From Pyxidicoccus parkwaysis (GTDB lineage: Bacteria; Myxococcota; Myxococcia; Myxococcales; Myxococcaceae): a stretch of 64,000 nucleotides of DNA. This document shows positions 26,548-34,794 of the stretch, piece after piece. Position numbers and translations under genes: made by a program. The stretch lies in contig NZ_CP071090.1 of the NCBI RefSeq assembly GCF_017301735.1, positions 11,329,001-11,393,000 of the forward strand. The letters run 5' to 3'. The notes under the pieces were generated by a model. The model did not search any database, was not told where the DNA came from, and saw only the letters and a program-made list of their open reading frames with translations. Numbering within the stretch: the stretch's first letter is position 1; the number at the start of each line of letters is the position of its first letter.

Positions 26548-26852
26548 GCGCGGCGTCCGAGCCTACGCGAGAAGCCCGGCACGGGCCGCATCGGTGGCGC
26601 ACAGAGGCGGCATCCGTGTCTACGCGAGACGCTTGGCGCGGACCGCACAGGTTCCGTGCGAGGAGGCTCGGGTTGTTGTGCCAGCGCCAAAGTGAGAGGC
26701 CTGGAGCGGGCAGCAAATATGGTGCGCGCGGATGTTCACCCGACTGGTTGAGCGCCCGCGCGAGACAGCCGATGCCGGCCGCGCGTTGGCACTGGGCCTG
26801 AGGCCGTGCTCACATCCGGCCCGTTCGCCCGAGGGGCACGGAAGGAAGGTCC
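26548..26852. repeat. Gene-free 305 bp with a 57-bp direct repeat (about 26552-26665)
   Basis: Two imperfect copies start at 26552 and 26609, sharing GGC(G/A)TCCG, then TACGCGAGA(A/C)GC. On the minus strand each contains CTCGCGTAG, which could be a copied tail of a lost minus-strand gene. The remainder leads to the AAGGAAGG ribosome site of the PAP2 gene and shows no other feature. Confidence 0.5.
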
Positions 26853-27524
26853 ATGCGGGAGCTGCTGCTGCGCCTCAACCGCCGCTTCGCGGGTCGGCTG
26901 GCCACCACGGTGGTCGTCCTCCTCGGCACCTTCCAGTGTTACTGGTGGCTCAACGCGCACCTGCCGCCGCGCTTCGACTTGTCCCTGCCGGTGGACGCGG
27001 CCATTCCCTTCCTCCCGTGGACCTACGTCGTCTACACGTCGTTCTTCGTCTTCCCGCTCGTGGCCGCGTGGGCGCTGGATGCCGAGGAATACGTGCGCAT
27101 GCTGGGCGCGGTGCTCGCCGTGAATGTGCTGTGCTACCTCGGCTTCTTCCTCTTCACGTCGCACTTCCCGCGCCCGCCGGTGGAGTCGATTGAGTCCCCG
27201 TACTGGCGCGAGCAGTTCCGGGTGATGTGGTCGCAGGATTTGCCGGGCAATACCTTCCCGAGCCTCCACGTCGCCGTCACCGTGCTCGGCGCGTTGAGGC
27301 TGCGTCACCGGCGCGCGGGGGCACTGTGGCTCGTGTGGGCCGCGCTCATCTCCGTGTCCACGCTCACCGTGAAGCAGCACTTCGTGGTGGATGTGTTCGG
27401 TGGAGTGGCGGTGGCACTCGCGGCGCATGCGGTGTTCTTCCGCCGGTGGCGCGCCACGGCGGCCCGCGCTCGTGCGCTGACACCTGTCATCGCGGGCAGC
27501 AGCTCGGAGCAGGTGCGCTCATGA
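26853..27524 (+). CDS. PAP2-family membrane phosphatase
   Basis: This 223-residue protein has about five to six membrane helices. It carries the last two PAP2 motifs: G-N-T-F-P-S-L-H-V-A near residue 132 and S-x6-H-F-V-V-D-V-F-G-G near residue 175. The His pair and Asp of these motifs form the phosphatase site. The first motif (K-x6-R-P) is not obvious; F-P-R-P-P at about 109 is the nearest match. Family members dephosphorylate lipid phosphates or act as inositol-phosphoceramide-synthase-like transferases. AAGGAAGG precedes the ATG. The stop overlaps the next start (ATGA), so it is made together with a fatty-acid desaturase, suggesting lipid remodelling. Confidence 0.85.
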   Translation: MRELLLRLNRRFAGRLATTVVVLLGTFQCYWWLNAHLPPRFDLSLPVDAAIPFLPWTYVVYTSFFVFPLVAAWALDAEEYVRMLGAVLAVNVLCYLGFFLFTSHFPRPPVESIESPYWREQFRVMWSQDLPGNTFPSLHVAVTVLGALRLRHRRAGALWLVWAALISVSTLTVKQHFVVDVFGGVAVALAAHAVFFRRWRATAARARALTPVIAGSSSEQVRS

Positions 27525-28495
27525 GCGGCGCGAGGCAGGCCACGACGCCAAAGGAACGCGGAGAGGAGCGCACAGGGAGCGGCGCTCCCACGGACATTCC
27601 CGCGCCACCAGGTCGGCTCAACGTGGTGCTGGCGCTGGGCATCATCTCCGGGGGCGTGGCATTGCAGTGGCTCGCCTCTCATGCGGACACGTGGCCCACG
27701 GTGCTGGGCGCGGGCGTGGCCTTCTCCTTCCTCTTCCTGCCGCTGTACTCACTGCTGCACGAGGCGGAGCACCGCGTCTTCCACGCGCACCCATGGGTCA
27801 ACGAGGGCTTCGGTACGCTGCTCGCGGCCTTCTTTCCCGGGCCCTTCTCCTTCCTGCGCGCGTGTCACCTCGGGCACCACCGCCGCAATCGCAGCGATGC
27901 GGAGTTGTTCGACCTGTACTACCCGGGCGACGACGTGCGCCGGAAGCGCATCATCTTCTACGCGCTCTACCTGGGAGGCTTCTGGCTGCTGGTGCCGCTC
28001 GCGATGGCGGTGGTGCTGGTGGCGCCCGGAGCCCTGCGCGGAAGGCTGGTGAGAGACCCCTCCGCCGTGGCCATGGTCGAGGGCATCCCCGAGTCCTTCA
28101 TGCGCCGCATCCGCCTGGAGTGCATCGCCGTGGTGCTGCTGCATGTGACACTGGTGCTCGCGCTGGACCTGTCCCCTGCGAGGTACCTGCTGCTGTACGC
28201 GCTCTATGGGCTCAACTGGTCCGCACAGCAGTACGTCACCCACGCGCACAGTCCCCGGCATGTGCTGGATGGAGCCCACAACCTGCGGGCCCACCCGCTC
28301 TACGAATCACTGTTGCTGCACTTCAACTGGCACCTGGCGCACCACCAGCACCCGCGCGTGCCATGGCTGTACCTGCCGCGCCATGACGACCCGACGCGCG
28401 AGCGGCCCGGCTACCTCTCGGCCTTCCTGCGCTTCTGGCGAGGCCCCCAGTTGGCGGCCATGGATGCACACAGCGAGACACACCGCTCGCTGTGA
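27521..28495 (+). CDS. Membrane fatty-acid desaturase/hydroxylase
   Basis: ATG 27521 overlaps the PAP2 stop, and the product is 324 residues. The three histidine boxes of the membrane di-iron desaturase family are present: H-E-A-E-H near residue 82, H-L-G-H-H near 117, and H-L-A-H-H-Q-H near 272. Four or more hydrophobic segments flank them. An extra A-H-S-P-R-H lies near 247. These enzymes insert double bonds or hydroxyls into acyl chains, or act on carotenoids. Together with the PAP2 gene it probably modifies a lipid. The substrate is not predictable from sequence alone. It is convergent with the oxidoreductase gene. Confidence 0.88.
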   Translation: MSGARQATTPKERGEERTGSGAPTDIPAPPGRLNVVLALGIISGGVALQWLASHADTWPTVLGAGVAFSFLFLPLYSLLHEAEHRVFHAHPWVNEGFGTLLAAFFPGPFSFLRACHLGHHRRNRSDAELFDLYYPGDDVRRKRIIFYALYLGGFWLLVPLAMAVVLVAPGALRGRLVRDPSAVAMVEGIPESFMRRIRLECIAVVLLHVTLVLALDLSPARYLLLYALYGLNWSAQQYVTHAHSPRHVLDGAHNLRAHPLYESLLLHFNWHLAHHQHPRVPWLYLPRHDDPTRERPGYLSAFLRFWRGPQLAAMDAHSETHRSL

Positions 28496-28523
28496 ATCGA
28501 AGCCGCGCGTCGTCGGCAGTGAG

Positions 28524-29558
28524 TCAATCGCCAGCGACACGCACCACGAGCTTGCCGAAGTTGCGTCCCTGAAGCAGTCCGATGAACGCCTCCGGTGCGC
28601 TCTCCAACCCGTCGACCTGGTCCTCGCGCAGCTTCACGCGGCCGGCATCGACCCACTCGCCCATGTCTCGGCGGAAGGCATCGTAGCGGTCGGCGTAGTG
28701 GTCGAGGATGACCAGACCCTGCATGCGGATGCGCTTCTGCAGCACCGTCGACATCGTCTTCGGTAAGCGGTCCGGGCCGGACGCAGGCGCGTCGTCGTTG
28801 TAATGCGCAATCACGCCGCACACCGTCACGCGAGCGCCGATGTTGAGCAGCGGCAGCACCGCGTCGAACACCACGCCGCCGACGTTCTCGAAGTAGACAT
28901 GGATGCCGTCCGGGCAAGCGTCGGCGAGCTGTTGTGCCAACCGCGAATCATGCCGGTCGAGGCAGACGTCGAACCCGAGCTCTTCAACCGCATAGCGGCA
29001 CTTGTCGGGGCCGCCAGCGATGCCGACCACGCGCGCGCCCTTGAGTCTCGCGAGCTGCCCGACCACCGCGCCGACCGCACCCGTCGCCGCGCCCACGACC
29101 ACGGTTTCACCCGGCTTGGGCTGGCCCATGTCGAGCAGGCCGACGTAGGCGGTGAACGCGGGCATGCCGAGTCCACCCAACGCCAGTGACGGCCGAGCCA
29201 TCTCGCCGAGCGGGACCAGGTCCTCGCCGTCCGACACCGCGTAGTCCTGCCAGCCCGCTCTGCTGAGCACCAATTCACCGACACGGAACCGGGGATTCTT
29301 GGAGGCGACGACGCGGCTGACCGTGCCGCCCGCCATGGTCTCGCCCAGCGGCACCGACGGCGCGTAGGCCGGCCCGACGTCGTTCATCAGCTCGCGCATG
29401 TATGGGTCGAGCGAGAGGTACAGCGTGCGCAGCAGCACCTGCCCTTCGCTTGGCGTAGGTACGGAGGTTTCCTCAATGCGAAAGTCTCGGGGTGTCGGAA
29501 GTCCGCGCGGACGCGCGGCGAGGACGATGCGGCGGTTGCCGGTATCGCTTTGCGGCAT
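28524..29558 (-). CDS. NADP-dependent MDR-family reductase (CurA/leukotriene-B4-dehydrogenase type)
   Basis: The start is ATG 29558, with CAGGAG upstream, giving 344 residues. It is a zinc-free medium-chain dehydrogenase/reductase. It has L-S-L-D-P-Y-M-R near residue 46, the nucleotide loop A-A-T-G-A-V-G-A-V-V-G-Q near 156, and Y-F-E-N-V-G-G near 225. Family members reduce alpha,beta-unsaturated carbonyls or quinones with NADPH. The gene lies 80 bp downstream of a NemR-type repressor on the same strand. It is therefore probably its regulated target and detoxifies electrophiles. Codon choice is slightly less biased than in neighbours, consistent with transfer of the pair from another proteobacterium; that is an inference. 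Confidence 0.9.
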   Translation of the reverse strand: MPQSDTGNRRIVLAARPRGLPTPRDFRIEETSVPTPSEGQVLLRTLYLSLDPYMRELMNDVGPAYAPSVPLGETMAGGTVSRVVASKNPRFRVGELVLSRAGWQDYAVSDGEDLVPLGEMARPSLALGGLGMPAFTAYVGLLDMGQPKPGETVVVGAATGAVGAVVGQLARLKGARVVGIAGGPDKCRYAVEELGFDVCLDRHDSRLAQQLADACPDGIHVYFENVGGVVFDAVLPLLNIGARVTVCGVIAHYNDDAPASGPDRLPKTMSTVLQKRIRMQGLVILDHYADRYDAFRRDMGEWVDAGRVKLREDQVDGLESAPEAFIGLLQGRNFGKLVVRVAGD

Positions 29559-29638
29559 GGCTTGCTCCTGGATGGGAAGTGATTCGGCTGGCCTGCCCTC
29601 GCGCTCCGTCAGGCAGGAGTGCGCGCGCGGCTCTCGCC

Positions 29639-30241
29639 TCAGAGGTCTTGCGTCAGGCCCAGCAGATGCCGCGTGCCGGCCATGGCCGTGTCCAGCGGCG
29701 CGCGGTTGCGGGAAATCTTGGCCAGCAGGCTGGCGCCGAGCCACGTCTGGTAGAGCGCGGCGCCAGCGACTTGTGCATCCGGCGCTGTGCGGAGCGAGCC
29801 ATCCGCCTTGCCCGCGTCGATGCAGCGCGCGAGGCGTTCGATGATGCCTCGGGTGCCGCGCTCCAGTGCCGCGCGCATGCTCTCGGAGAGGTCGCTGACC
29901 TCCGCGCCGAGCTTCACCGCGAGACAGCGGCTCTGTGCCTCGTCGCCGGTCTGCGAGTCGAGCCAGTCGCGGAAGTAGCCCAGCAACCGCTGCGCGGCCG
30001 TGCCCGGCTGTGCCAACAAGTCGTCCACCCGCGCCAGGTATTCGGCGAAGTAGTCCTCGAGCACCGCCTCGCCGAAGACCTCCTTGGAACCGAAGTAGTG
30101 GTAGAACGAGCCCTTCGGCACCTGCGCCGCCGCGAGGATTTCGGTCAGCCCGACCGCGGTGAAGCCCTTGCGCAGCAGCAGCGGCCGGGCCACTTCGAGA
30201 ATGTGCTGACGGACGTCAGTGGCGGCGGCGGTCGCGTTCAT
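29639..30241 (-). CDS. nemR: NemR-type TetR repressor, electrophile/chlorine sensor
   Basis: This 200-residue protein has a TetR helix-turn-helix at about 10-55, with V-P-K-G-S-F-Y-H-Y-F. The C-terminal half follows Escherichia coli NemR closely: S-R-C-L-A-V-K-L-G-A-E-V aligns with the NemR redox segment and places Cys at residue 106, the number of the sensing Cys in NemR. The Lys that can bond with it in NemR also has a counterpart in L-G-A-S-L-L-A-K-I-S-R. A NemR-box-like palindrome lies just upstream at 30263-30277. In NemR, oxidation or alkylation of that Cys releases repression of reductase genes; the downstream MDR reductase fits such a target. Confidence 0.88.
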   Translation of the reverse strand: MNATAAATDVRQHILEVARPLLLRKGFTAVGLTEILAAAQVPKGSFYHYFGSKEVFGEAVLEDYFAEYLARVDDLLAQPGTAAQRLLGYFRDWLDSQTGDEAQSRCLAVKLGAEVSDLSESMRAALERGTRGIIERLARCIDAGKADGSLRTAPDAQVAGAALYQTWLGASLLAKISRNRAPLDTAMAGTRHLLGLTQDL

Positions 30242-30262
30242 TGCGCCTTACATAATGACCAG

Positions 30263-30277
30263 TAGACCGGTCGTCTA
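30263..30277. promoter_or_regulatory. NemR-box-like operator
   Basis: TAGAC-CGGTC-GTCTA is an inverted repeat 22 bp upstream of the repressor start. It resembles the NemR consensus TAGACC-N4-GGTCTA, with one base fewer in the centre. Autoregulation is expected. Confidence 0.75.
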
Positions 30278-30436
30278 GTCGAAGTGCGCGGAGAAAATCC
30301 CTGGGGATTCTGGGGACTTCCGCTCAGGTGTAGCCCGGGCGAACCATGGCGGCGAGACATCGGCGAGGCGCGCTGTAACGGTTGCCCGGGTTGCGACCTA
30401 TGCGCTCGGAGTCGAATCGAGGAGCCACGAGACACC

Positions 30437-31030
30437 ATGGCCGACAACGAAGCAGTCCGGGCGCTGACGCGGCAGGCACCTCCGGGGTTCCTGAGCTGGG
30501 TGGCGGTCCTCGTGCACGAGCACCGCGCGAGGCTGCTGGCCCTGGCGCGCAGCCGGGGGCTGGACGCGGAGGAGGCGCTGGACGCGGTGCAGGACAGCTT
30601 CATCTCGTTCTGCCAACTGCCGGAGGCGCGGGCCATCGCGGGTGTGCCGGAGGACTCGCTGAAGCTGCTGACCGTCATCCTCCAGCACAACGTGCAGAAC
30701 CGGAGGCGGAAGCACTCGCGAAGGCAGCGGGCGCGGTTGCTGCTCGAAGCGGCCATGGCTCCGGGCGATGACACGACGAGCGAGGAGCTGATTGCCCAGG
30801 CAGAGGAGCTGGCTCGGGTGAATGGCTGCATCATCCGCATGGGCCGGCTCCAGCGGAGCGTGGTGAAGCTGAGCCTCATCGATGACCAGCCGCGAGAGGA
30901 GGTCGCGAAGGTGCTCGGAATCTCCGAGGGCTACGTCCGTGTCCTCGTGCACCGGGCGCGGGAGCACCTGCGCAACTGCGGCTTCCCGGAGGACGACGGC
31001 GGGCCGCTGGTGGATGAGCCGTGGGACTGA
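30437..31030 (+). CDS. ECF-like RNA polymerase sigma factor
   Basis: ATG 30437, with GGAG upstream, gives 197 residues. Region 2 (about 20-85) contains A-R-S-R-G-L-D-A-E-E-A-L-D-A-V-Q-D-S-F, like the sigma-2 helix that contacts the -10 element. It is followed by a basic stretch R-R-R-K-H-S-R-R-Q-R. Region 4 (about 125-180) has R-E-E-V-A-K-V-L-G-I-S-E-G-Y-V-R-V-L-V-H-R-A-R, the helix-turn-helix for the -35 element. No anti-sigma gene is adjacent, so control of its activity is not visible. The 200 bp upstream is shared with the divergent nemR operator region. Confidence 0.85.
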   Translation: MADNEAVRALTRQAPPGFLSWVAVLVHEHRARLLALARSRGLDAEEALDAVQDSFISFCQLPEARAIAGVPEDSLKLLTVILQHNVQNRRRKHSRRQRARLLLEAAMAPGDDTTSEELIAQAEELARVNGCIIRMGRLQRSVVKLSLIDDQPREEVAKVLGISEGYVRVLVHRAREHLRNCGFPEDDGGPLVDEPWD

Positions 31031-31114
31031 AACATCCCGTGTAACGCGCGCGCCGCCCGCGACCTACGTGTCCGCGAACAGGCACTCCGCCTGTTTCTCG
31101 AAGGAGCGGCAGAC

Positions 31115-31834
31115 ATGGCAGGGAAGGTTGCAATCGTCACGGGTGCGTCGAGCGGCATCGGCCTGGGGCTCACGAAGACGCTGGTGGAGCGCGGGTACTC
31201 GGTGGTCGGCACGTCGCGAGGCGCGACGAAGTCAGGCGCGCTCTCCGCGTCGAGCCGGCTGGCACTGGTGGACGGCGACGTGGGCGAGGCATCCACGGCG
31301 AGGCGCGTGGTGGACGCGGCGCTGTCCCGCTTCGGCCGGGTGGACCTGCTGGTGAACAACGCTGGGACGTTCATCTCCAAGCCGTTCACCGACTACACGG
31401 CCGAGGACTACGCGACGCTGCTTTCGACGAACGTGGCGGGCTTCTTCCACATGACGCAGGCGGTGCTGAAGCAGATGGTGGGGCAGGAGTCGGGGCACGT
31501 GGTGAACATCGGGACGTCGCTCGCGCGGCAGCCGATGGCGGGAGTGCCCGGGGCGCTCGCCATCCTGACGAAGGGTGGCATCGAGGCAGCGACGCGGGCG
31601 CTGGCCATCGAGTACGCGCCGCACGGCGTGCGTGTGAACACGGTGGCGGCGGGAGCCATCGACACACCGATGCACACGCCGGACAAGCACGGCTTCCTCG
31701 AGACGATGAGCCCGGCGAATCGGGTGGGCACGGTGCCGGAGGTGGTGGACGCGGTGCTCTACCTCGACTCCGCGGGCTTCGTGTCCGGCGAAATCCTCCA
31801 CGTGGACGGCGGTGCTCACGCGGGGAAGTGGTAG
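31115..31834 (+). CDS. SDR-family protein lacking the usual catalytic tyrosine
   Basis: The product has 239 residues; AAGGAG lies 8 bases before the ATG. The Rossmann motifs T-G-A-S-S-G-I-G (residues 9-16) and N-N-A-G near 78 are intact, indicating NAD(P) binding. In the active-site region the Y-x-x-x-K motif is replaced: the Lys stands in L-T-K-G-G, but the position four residues before it is Ala. Related SDRs with an A-L-x-x-L-T-K-G-G segment are known from genomes. The Ser position (I-G-T-S-L) is present. It may be a reductase with altered chemistry or a non-catalytic binding protein. The C-terminal D-G-G-A-H-A-G-K-W ending is typical. Confidence 0.85.
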   Translation: MAGKVAIVTGASSGIGLGLTKTLVERGYSVVGTSRGATKSGALSASSRLALVDGDVGEASTARRVVDAALSRFGRVDLLVNNAGTFISKPFTDYTAEDYATLLSTNVAGFFHMTQAVLKQMVGQESGHVVNIGTSLARQPMAGVPGALAILTKGGIEAATRALAIEYAPHGVRVNTVAAGAIDTPMHTPDKHGFLETMSPANRVGTVPEVVDAVLYLDSAGFVSGEILHVDGGAHAGKW

Positions 31835-31846
31835 CGCGGCTCCGCG

Positions 31847-32734
31847 TTACTGGGACGTGGGCTCACGCAGGCTCACTGCGCAGAGCCAGCGTCGAGTGTC
31901 TGGGAAATACGCGCAGGTTTCTTGTGGGCCGCAGGCCTGCTCATCCTTCGAGTCACACGGACGCCGGCACTCCTTCTGCTCGCAGACGGTTCCTTCCGGG
32001 CAGGGGGGATGGTTCGCACCGCATCGCCGGGTGCACTCCATCTGCACCTCGCCCGGACGGCCGGGCAGGTAGCTCACGCTGCATGAGCTCCCCATGGGGC
32101 AACCTTGGCGCTGACAGTTTTCCCCCCAGACGCGAGCACAGACCGATGAGCCCTTCTTGAAGGGTACGCATTCCTGTCCTTCAGGGCAGGCTCGTCCATC
32201 ACAGGTCGGCATGCAGGAAGGGCCTTCTCTGCCGTTCAGACAGAGCGTGCCCTCAGGACACGTTTCCGGTTCATCGGGTTGGCACGGGCGCCCGCAGTAG
32301 CCATTGCAGAGCAGTCCCGGGCGGCAGATGGCACGCTGCTCGTGCGTGAACGCCGAGAAGCACGGCGCCCCTTCTTCCGCCGAGCCCGTGACGACACAGG
32401 TGCGTACCCAGAGCTCCTGGTCTCGGCTCCGCAGGGCGCGGCAGGTGAATCCGTCCGCGCACTGAAGGTCTGTCTGGCACTCGCTGGCCATGCAGACCGC
32501 GTGGTCCACGTCCAGGTCCAGGCATGCCAGGGGGGGCTCACAGTCACCTGTCTTCTGGCAGGGGCGCTCGTGAGTGGTGTGCGCCCGGCGTTCCTCGAGG
32601 GAGAGAACAGGGACGAAGGGCCTCGTCTCCTCGACATAGGCCGGTGCGCGGAACCGCCCTGCTCCGACAGCCAGGACGAGTGGCAGCGGGAGCATGAGGA
32701 TTGCAAACGCAGCCATCGCGGGCCGCCACTTCAT
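31847..32734 (-). CDS. Secreted Cys-rich protein
   Basis: This 295-residue protein has an N-terminal signal peptide (hydrophobic residues about 7-25). About 30 cysteines follow, arranged in C-x(4-6)-C and C-P-x-G-x-x-C units such as C-P-E-G-T-L-C, C-P-E-G-Q-E-C, C-P-M-G-S-S-C and C-P-E-G-T-V-C. The pattern is like Dickkopf/EGF-type disulfide knots common in myxobacterial surface proteins. No enzyme motif is visible. Its start overlaps by 4 bases the stop of the small lipoprotein upstream, so the two are translationally coupled and probably localise together. The function is unknown. Confidence 0.75.
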   Translation of the reverse strand: MKWRPAMAAFAILMLPLPLVLAVGAGRFRAPAYVEETRPFVPVLSLEERRAHTTHERPCQKTGDCEPPLACLDLDVDHAVCMASECQTDLQCADGFTCRALRSRDQELWVRTCVVTGSAEEGAPCFSAFTHEQRAICRPGLLCNGYCGRPCQPDEPETCPEGTLCLNGREGPSCMPTCDGRACPEGQECVPFKKGSSVCARVWGENCQRQGCPMGSSCSVSYLPGRPGEVQMECTRRCGANHPPCPEGTVCEQKECRRPCDSKDEQACGPQETCAYFPDTRRWLCAVSLREPTSQ

Positions 32735-32943
32735 CGGCAGCTCCCCTCACAATCCAATTCGTCCTCGTCGGACTCTTCGCAGAGTGTTTGCCAGCTCGTT
32801 CCGGGTGGGCACTCGTGTTTGCGCGCTTCCTTCAAGTCCTTGCGCGCGGCGCGGTCGATGAAACCATCCCGCATGTGGTCCTGCGGGCACCCTGTTCCAG
32901 CGAGGAGCAGAACCGCGGATACGATACCGTGGCGCCAGCGCAT
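32731..32943 (-). CDS. Small lipoprotein (70 residues)
   Basis: The signal peptide runs M-R-W-R-H-G to the lipobox A-G-T-G-C at residue 19. The mature part is about 50 residues, acidic near the end (E-E-S-D-E-D-E-L-D-C-E), with four further cysteines. It is directly coupled to the Cys-rich protein that follows (ATGA overlap). Its size and cysteine content suggest a partner or anchor for that protein. No homologous family is recognised. Confidence 0.7.
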   Translation of the reverse strand: MRWRHGIVSAVLLLAGTGCPQDHMRDGFIDRAARKDLKEARKHECPPGTSWQTLCEESDEDELDCEGSCR

Positions 32944-33050
32944 GACTCCCCCGAGGCAGCGACAGCCTGCTCAGGGTAGCGCGATGGAGCACTGCACAGG
33001 CCGGGGGCGCGGCGGGACTGCTCAGCAATCAACCCCCCGCCACCTTCAGC

Positions 33051-33320
33051 TCAGCGCTGCTCCGCCTTCTTGTAGCGCAGCCGCTTCAGCTCCTCGAACC
33101 GGGCCCGGTTGCGCGGAGGTGTCGTCGCCACCAGTCCATCGAGCATGCGCTTGGAGCTCCGGTAGATTTCCTCCACCGCGACCTCGAACGCGTCGGTGTT
33201 CTGCTTCGACGGCTTGCGAGTGCCGGCAATCTTGCGGACGAACTGGAGCGCCGCCGCGCGGATGTCGTCGTCGGTGGCGGGCGGCTCGAAGTTGAACAGG
33301 GGCTTGATGTTCCGGCACAT
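33051..33320 (-). CDS. DUF2277 family protein
   Basis: The 89-residue protein starts M-C-R-N-I-K-P-L-F-N-F-E-P-P-A-T, the hallmark of DUF2277, and continues with I-R-A-A-A-L-Q-F-V-R-K-I and a C-terminal T-P-P-R-N-R-A-R-F. The family is small, cytoplasmic and widespread in actinobacteria and myxobacteria, with no known activity. The start is 9 bases from the end of the MFS transporter gene on the same strand, so it is probably the second gene of that operon. Confidence 0.9.
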   Translation of the reverse strand: MCRNIKPLFNFEPPATDDDIRAAALQFVRKIAGTRKPSKQNTDAFEVAVEEIYRSSKRMLDGLVATTPPRNRARFEELKRLRYKKAEQR

Positions 33321-33329
33321 GCCCCAAGG

Positions 33330-34580
33330 CTAGGAGCGCTCCGGCGTCATGGGCAAGGTGCCGCCCTCAGTCCGCCGGTCGGCCGTGGCGACGAGCCGCT
33401 CGTGCAGGAGGAAGAGCCCCAGCGCGCAGCAGGCAATCATCGGCGCGATGGCCCACAGGCCGGCGTGCTCGCTCACCAAACCCGCCAGACTCGGCAGCAC
33501 GGCGATGCCCAGCGTCGCCGCGCTCACCTGGAAGCCCACCGCGTGGGGTGCCAGTTGCACCCCGACGCGCCGGGGCGTCTCCGCCATGAGCCCCGGGAAG
33601 ATGGACGCCAGTGAGAACGACAGCAGCGGCAACGCGAGGGCCCCCACCTTCAGCCCGGGAATGGCGAACAGCCCCGCCGAGACGAGCACACCCACCGTGG
33701 CGAGCCGAATCAACCGCACCTGACCCAGCCGCTCCACCACGAACCCCAGCACGAGTCGCCCCGCGAGCAGCCCGCCCCAGTAGGCCGCGACCCACGTCCC
33801 CGCGGCGGGCTTGGACAGGCCCCGCTCCTCGGTGAGCAGCGTGTAGCTCCACTGGCCGGCGGCGACCTCGATGCCCGTGTAGATGAAGAAGATGGCGAGC
33901 TGCAGCCACACCGTGCCGCTGCGCAGCGCCGTGAGTCCGTTGACGCGCGGCGCTTCCTCCGCCGCCACCGGGCCGATGCCTCCCGGCGCGTCCAGCACCA
34001 CCGGCGGCTCCGCGGGCGCCGCGTCCCAGCGCCGGCTCGAGAAGGCGAACGCGATGGCCAGCACGGCGAGCAACCCGCCGACCACCGCGTAGCCGACGCG
34101 CCATGAGGCTCCGTGGTTGAGCACGGTGGTCATGATGGCCGGGCCCGTCGTGGCGCCCGCCGCGTAGGCCGCGTGCAGCCAGGACATGTGCTTGGGACTG
34201 AAGTTCCGCGCCGCGTAGGTGTTGAGCGCGGAGTCGATGGCGCCGGAGCCGAAGCCCATGAAGACCGCCGCCACCAGGATGAGCGCGAAGAGGGGCGCGG
34301 CGGAGATGCCCAGCGTGCCCGCCGCGACGGACGCGGTGCTCCCCGCCAGCAACAGCCCGATGCCCAGCCCCTGCATGAGCCTGCCGGCCAGCATGCCCGA
34401 GACGAAGTACGCCCCCGCCGCGAGGGCCACGGGCGCTCCCAGGAGCGCCTGGTGCAGCCCCAGGCTGTCGCGCAGCGAAGGCCAGGCGACACCGAGCAAC
34501 CCGTCAGGCAGGCCGAGGCTGATGAAGGCAAGGTAGGCGAGGGCCAGGACGGACCCGGCGCGAGGACTCGTGCGTTGCAT
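33330..34580 (-). CDS. MFS transporter
   Basis: ATG 34580 is chosen because the preceding codons are not hydrophobic and read through a region without gene-like use; the product is 416 residues. Twelve predicted membrane helices lie in two halves. An F-I-S-L-G-L-P-D-G-L-L-G-V-A-W-P segment in helix 1 and G-R-L-V-L-G-F in the second half resemble the FucP/bypass-of-stop-codon-6 group of the major facilitator superfamily. Members move sugars or drugs with protons. The substrate is undetermined. DUF2277 follows after 9 bases. Confidence 0.85.
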   Translation of the reverse strand: MQRTSPRAGSVLALAYLAFISLGLPDGLLGVAWPSLRDSLGLHQALLGAPVALAAGAYFVSGMLAGRLMQGLGIGLLLAGSTASVAAGTLGISAAPLFALILVAAVFMGFGSGAIDSALNTYAARNFSPKHMSWLHAAYAAGATTGPAIMTTVLNHGASWRVGYAVVGGLLAVLAIAFAFSSRRWDAAPAEPPVVLDAPGGIGPVAAEEAPRVNGLTALRSGTVWLQLAIFFIYTGIEVAAGQWSYTLLTEERGLSKPAAGTWVAAYWGGLLAGRLVLGFVVERLGQVRLIRLATVGVLVSAGLFAIPGLKVGALALPLLSFSLASIFPGLMAETPRRVGVQLAPHAVGFQVSAATLGIAVLPSLAGLVSEHAGLWAIAPMIACCALGLFLLHERLVATADRRTEGGTLPMTPERS

Positions 34581-34794
34581 GCGGTACCCGGCGGCGTGGA
34601 TGACACGAGGCCCGCACGGAGCGCCAGCGACAATTTCCGTCGAAGCAGCGCGTTCGAAGGGAGGCCCGCTCAGAAGCGGGCCAAGGGAGGCCCGCTCGGG
34701 AGCACGCTCCCGGTGGACCGGCACACCTGCTCCGCATTTCGAGCCGCGACTGTGTCTTCACGCGCGGGCGGATGCCCGTTAGAAACGAGACTCC

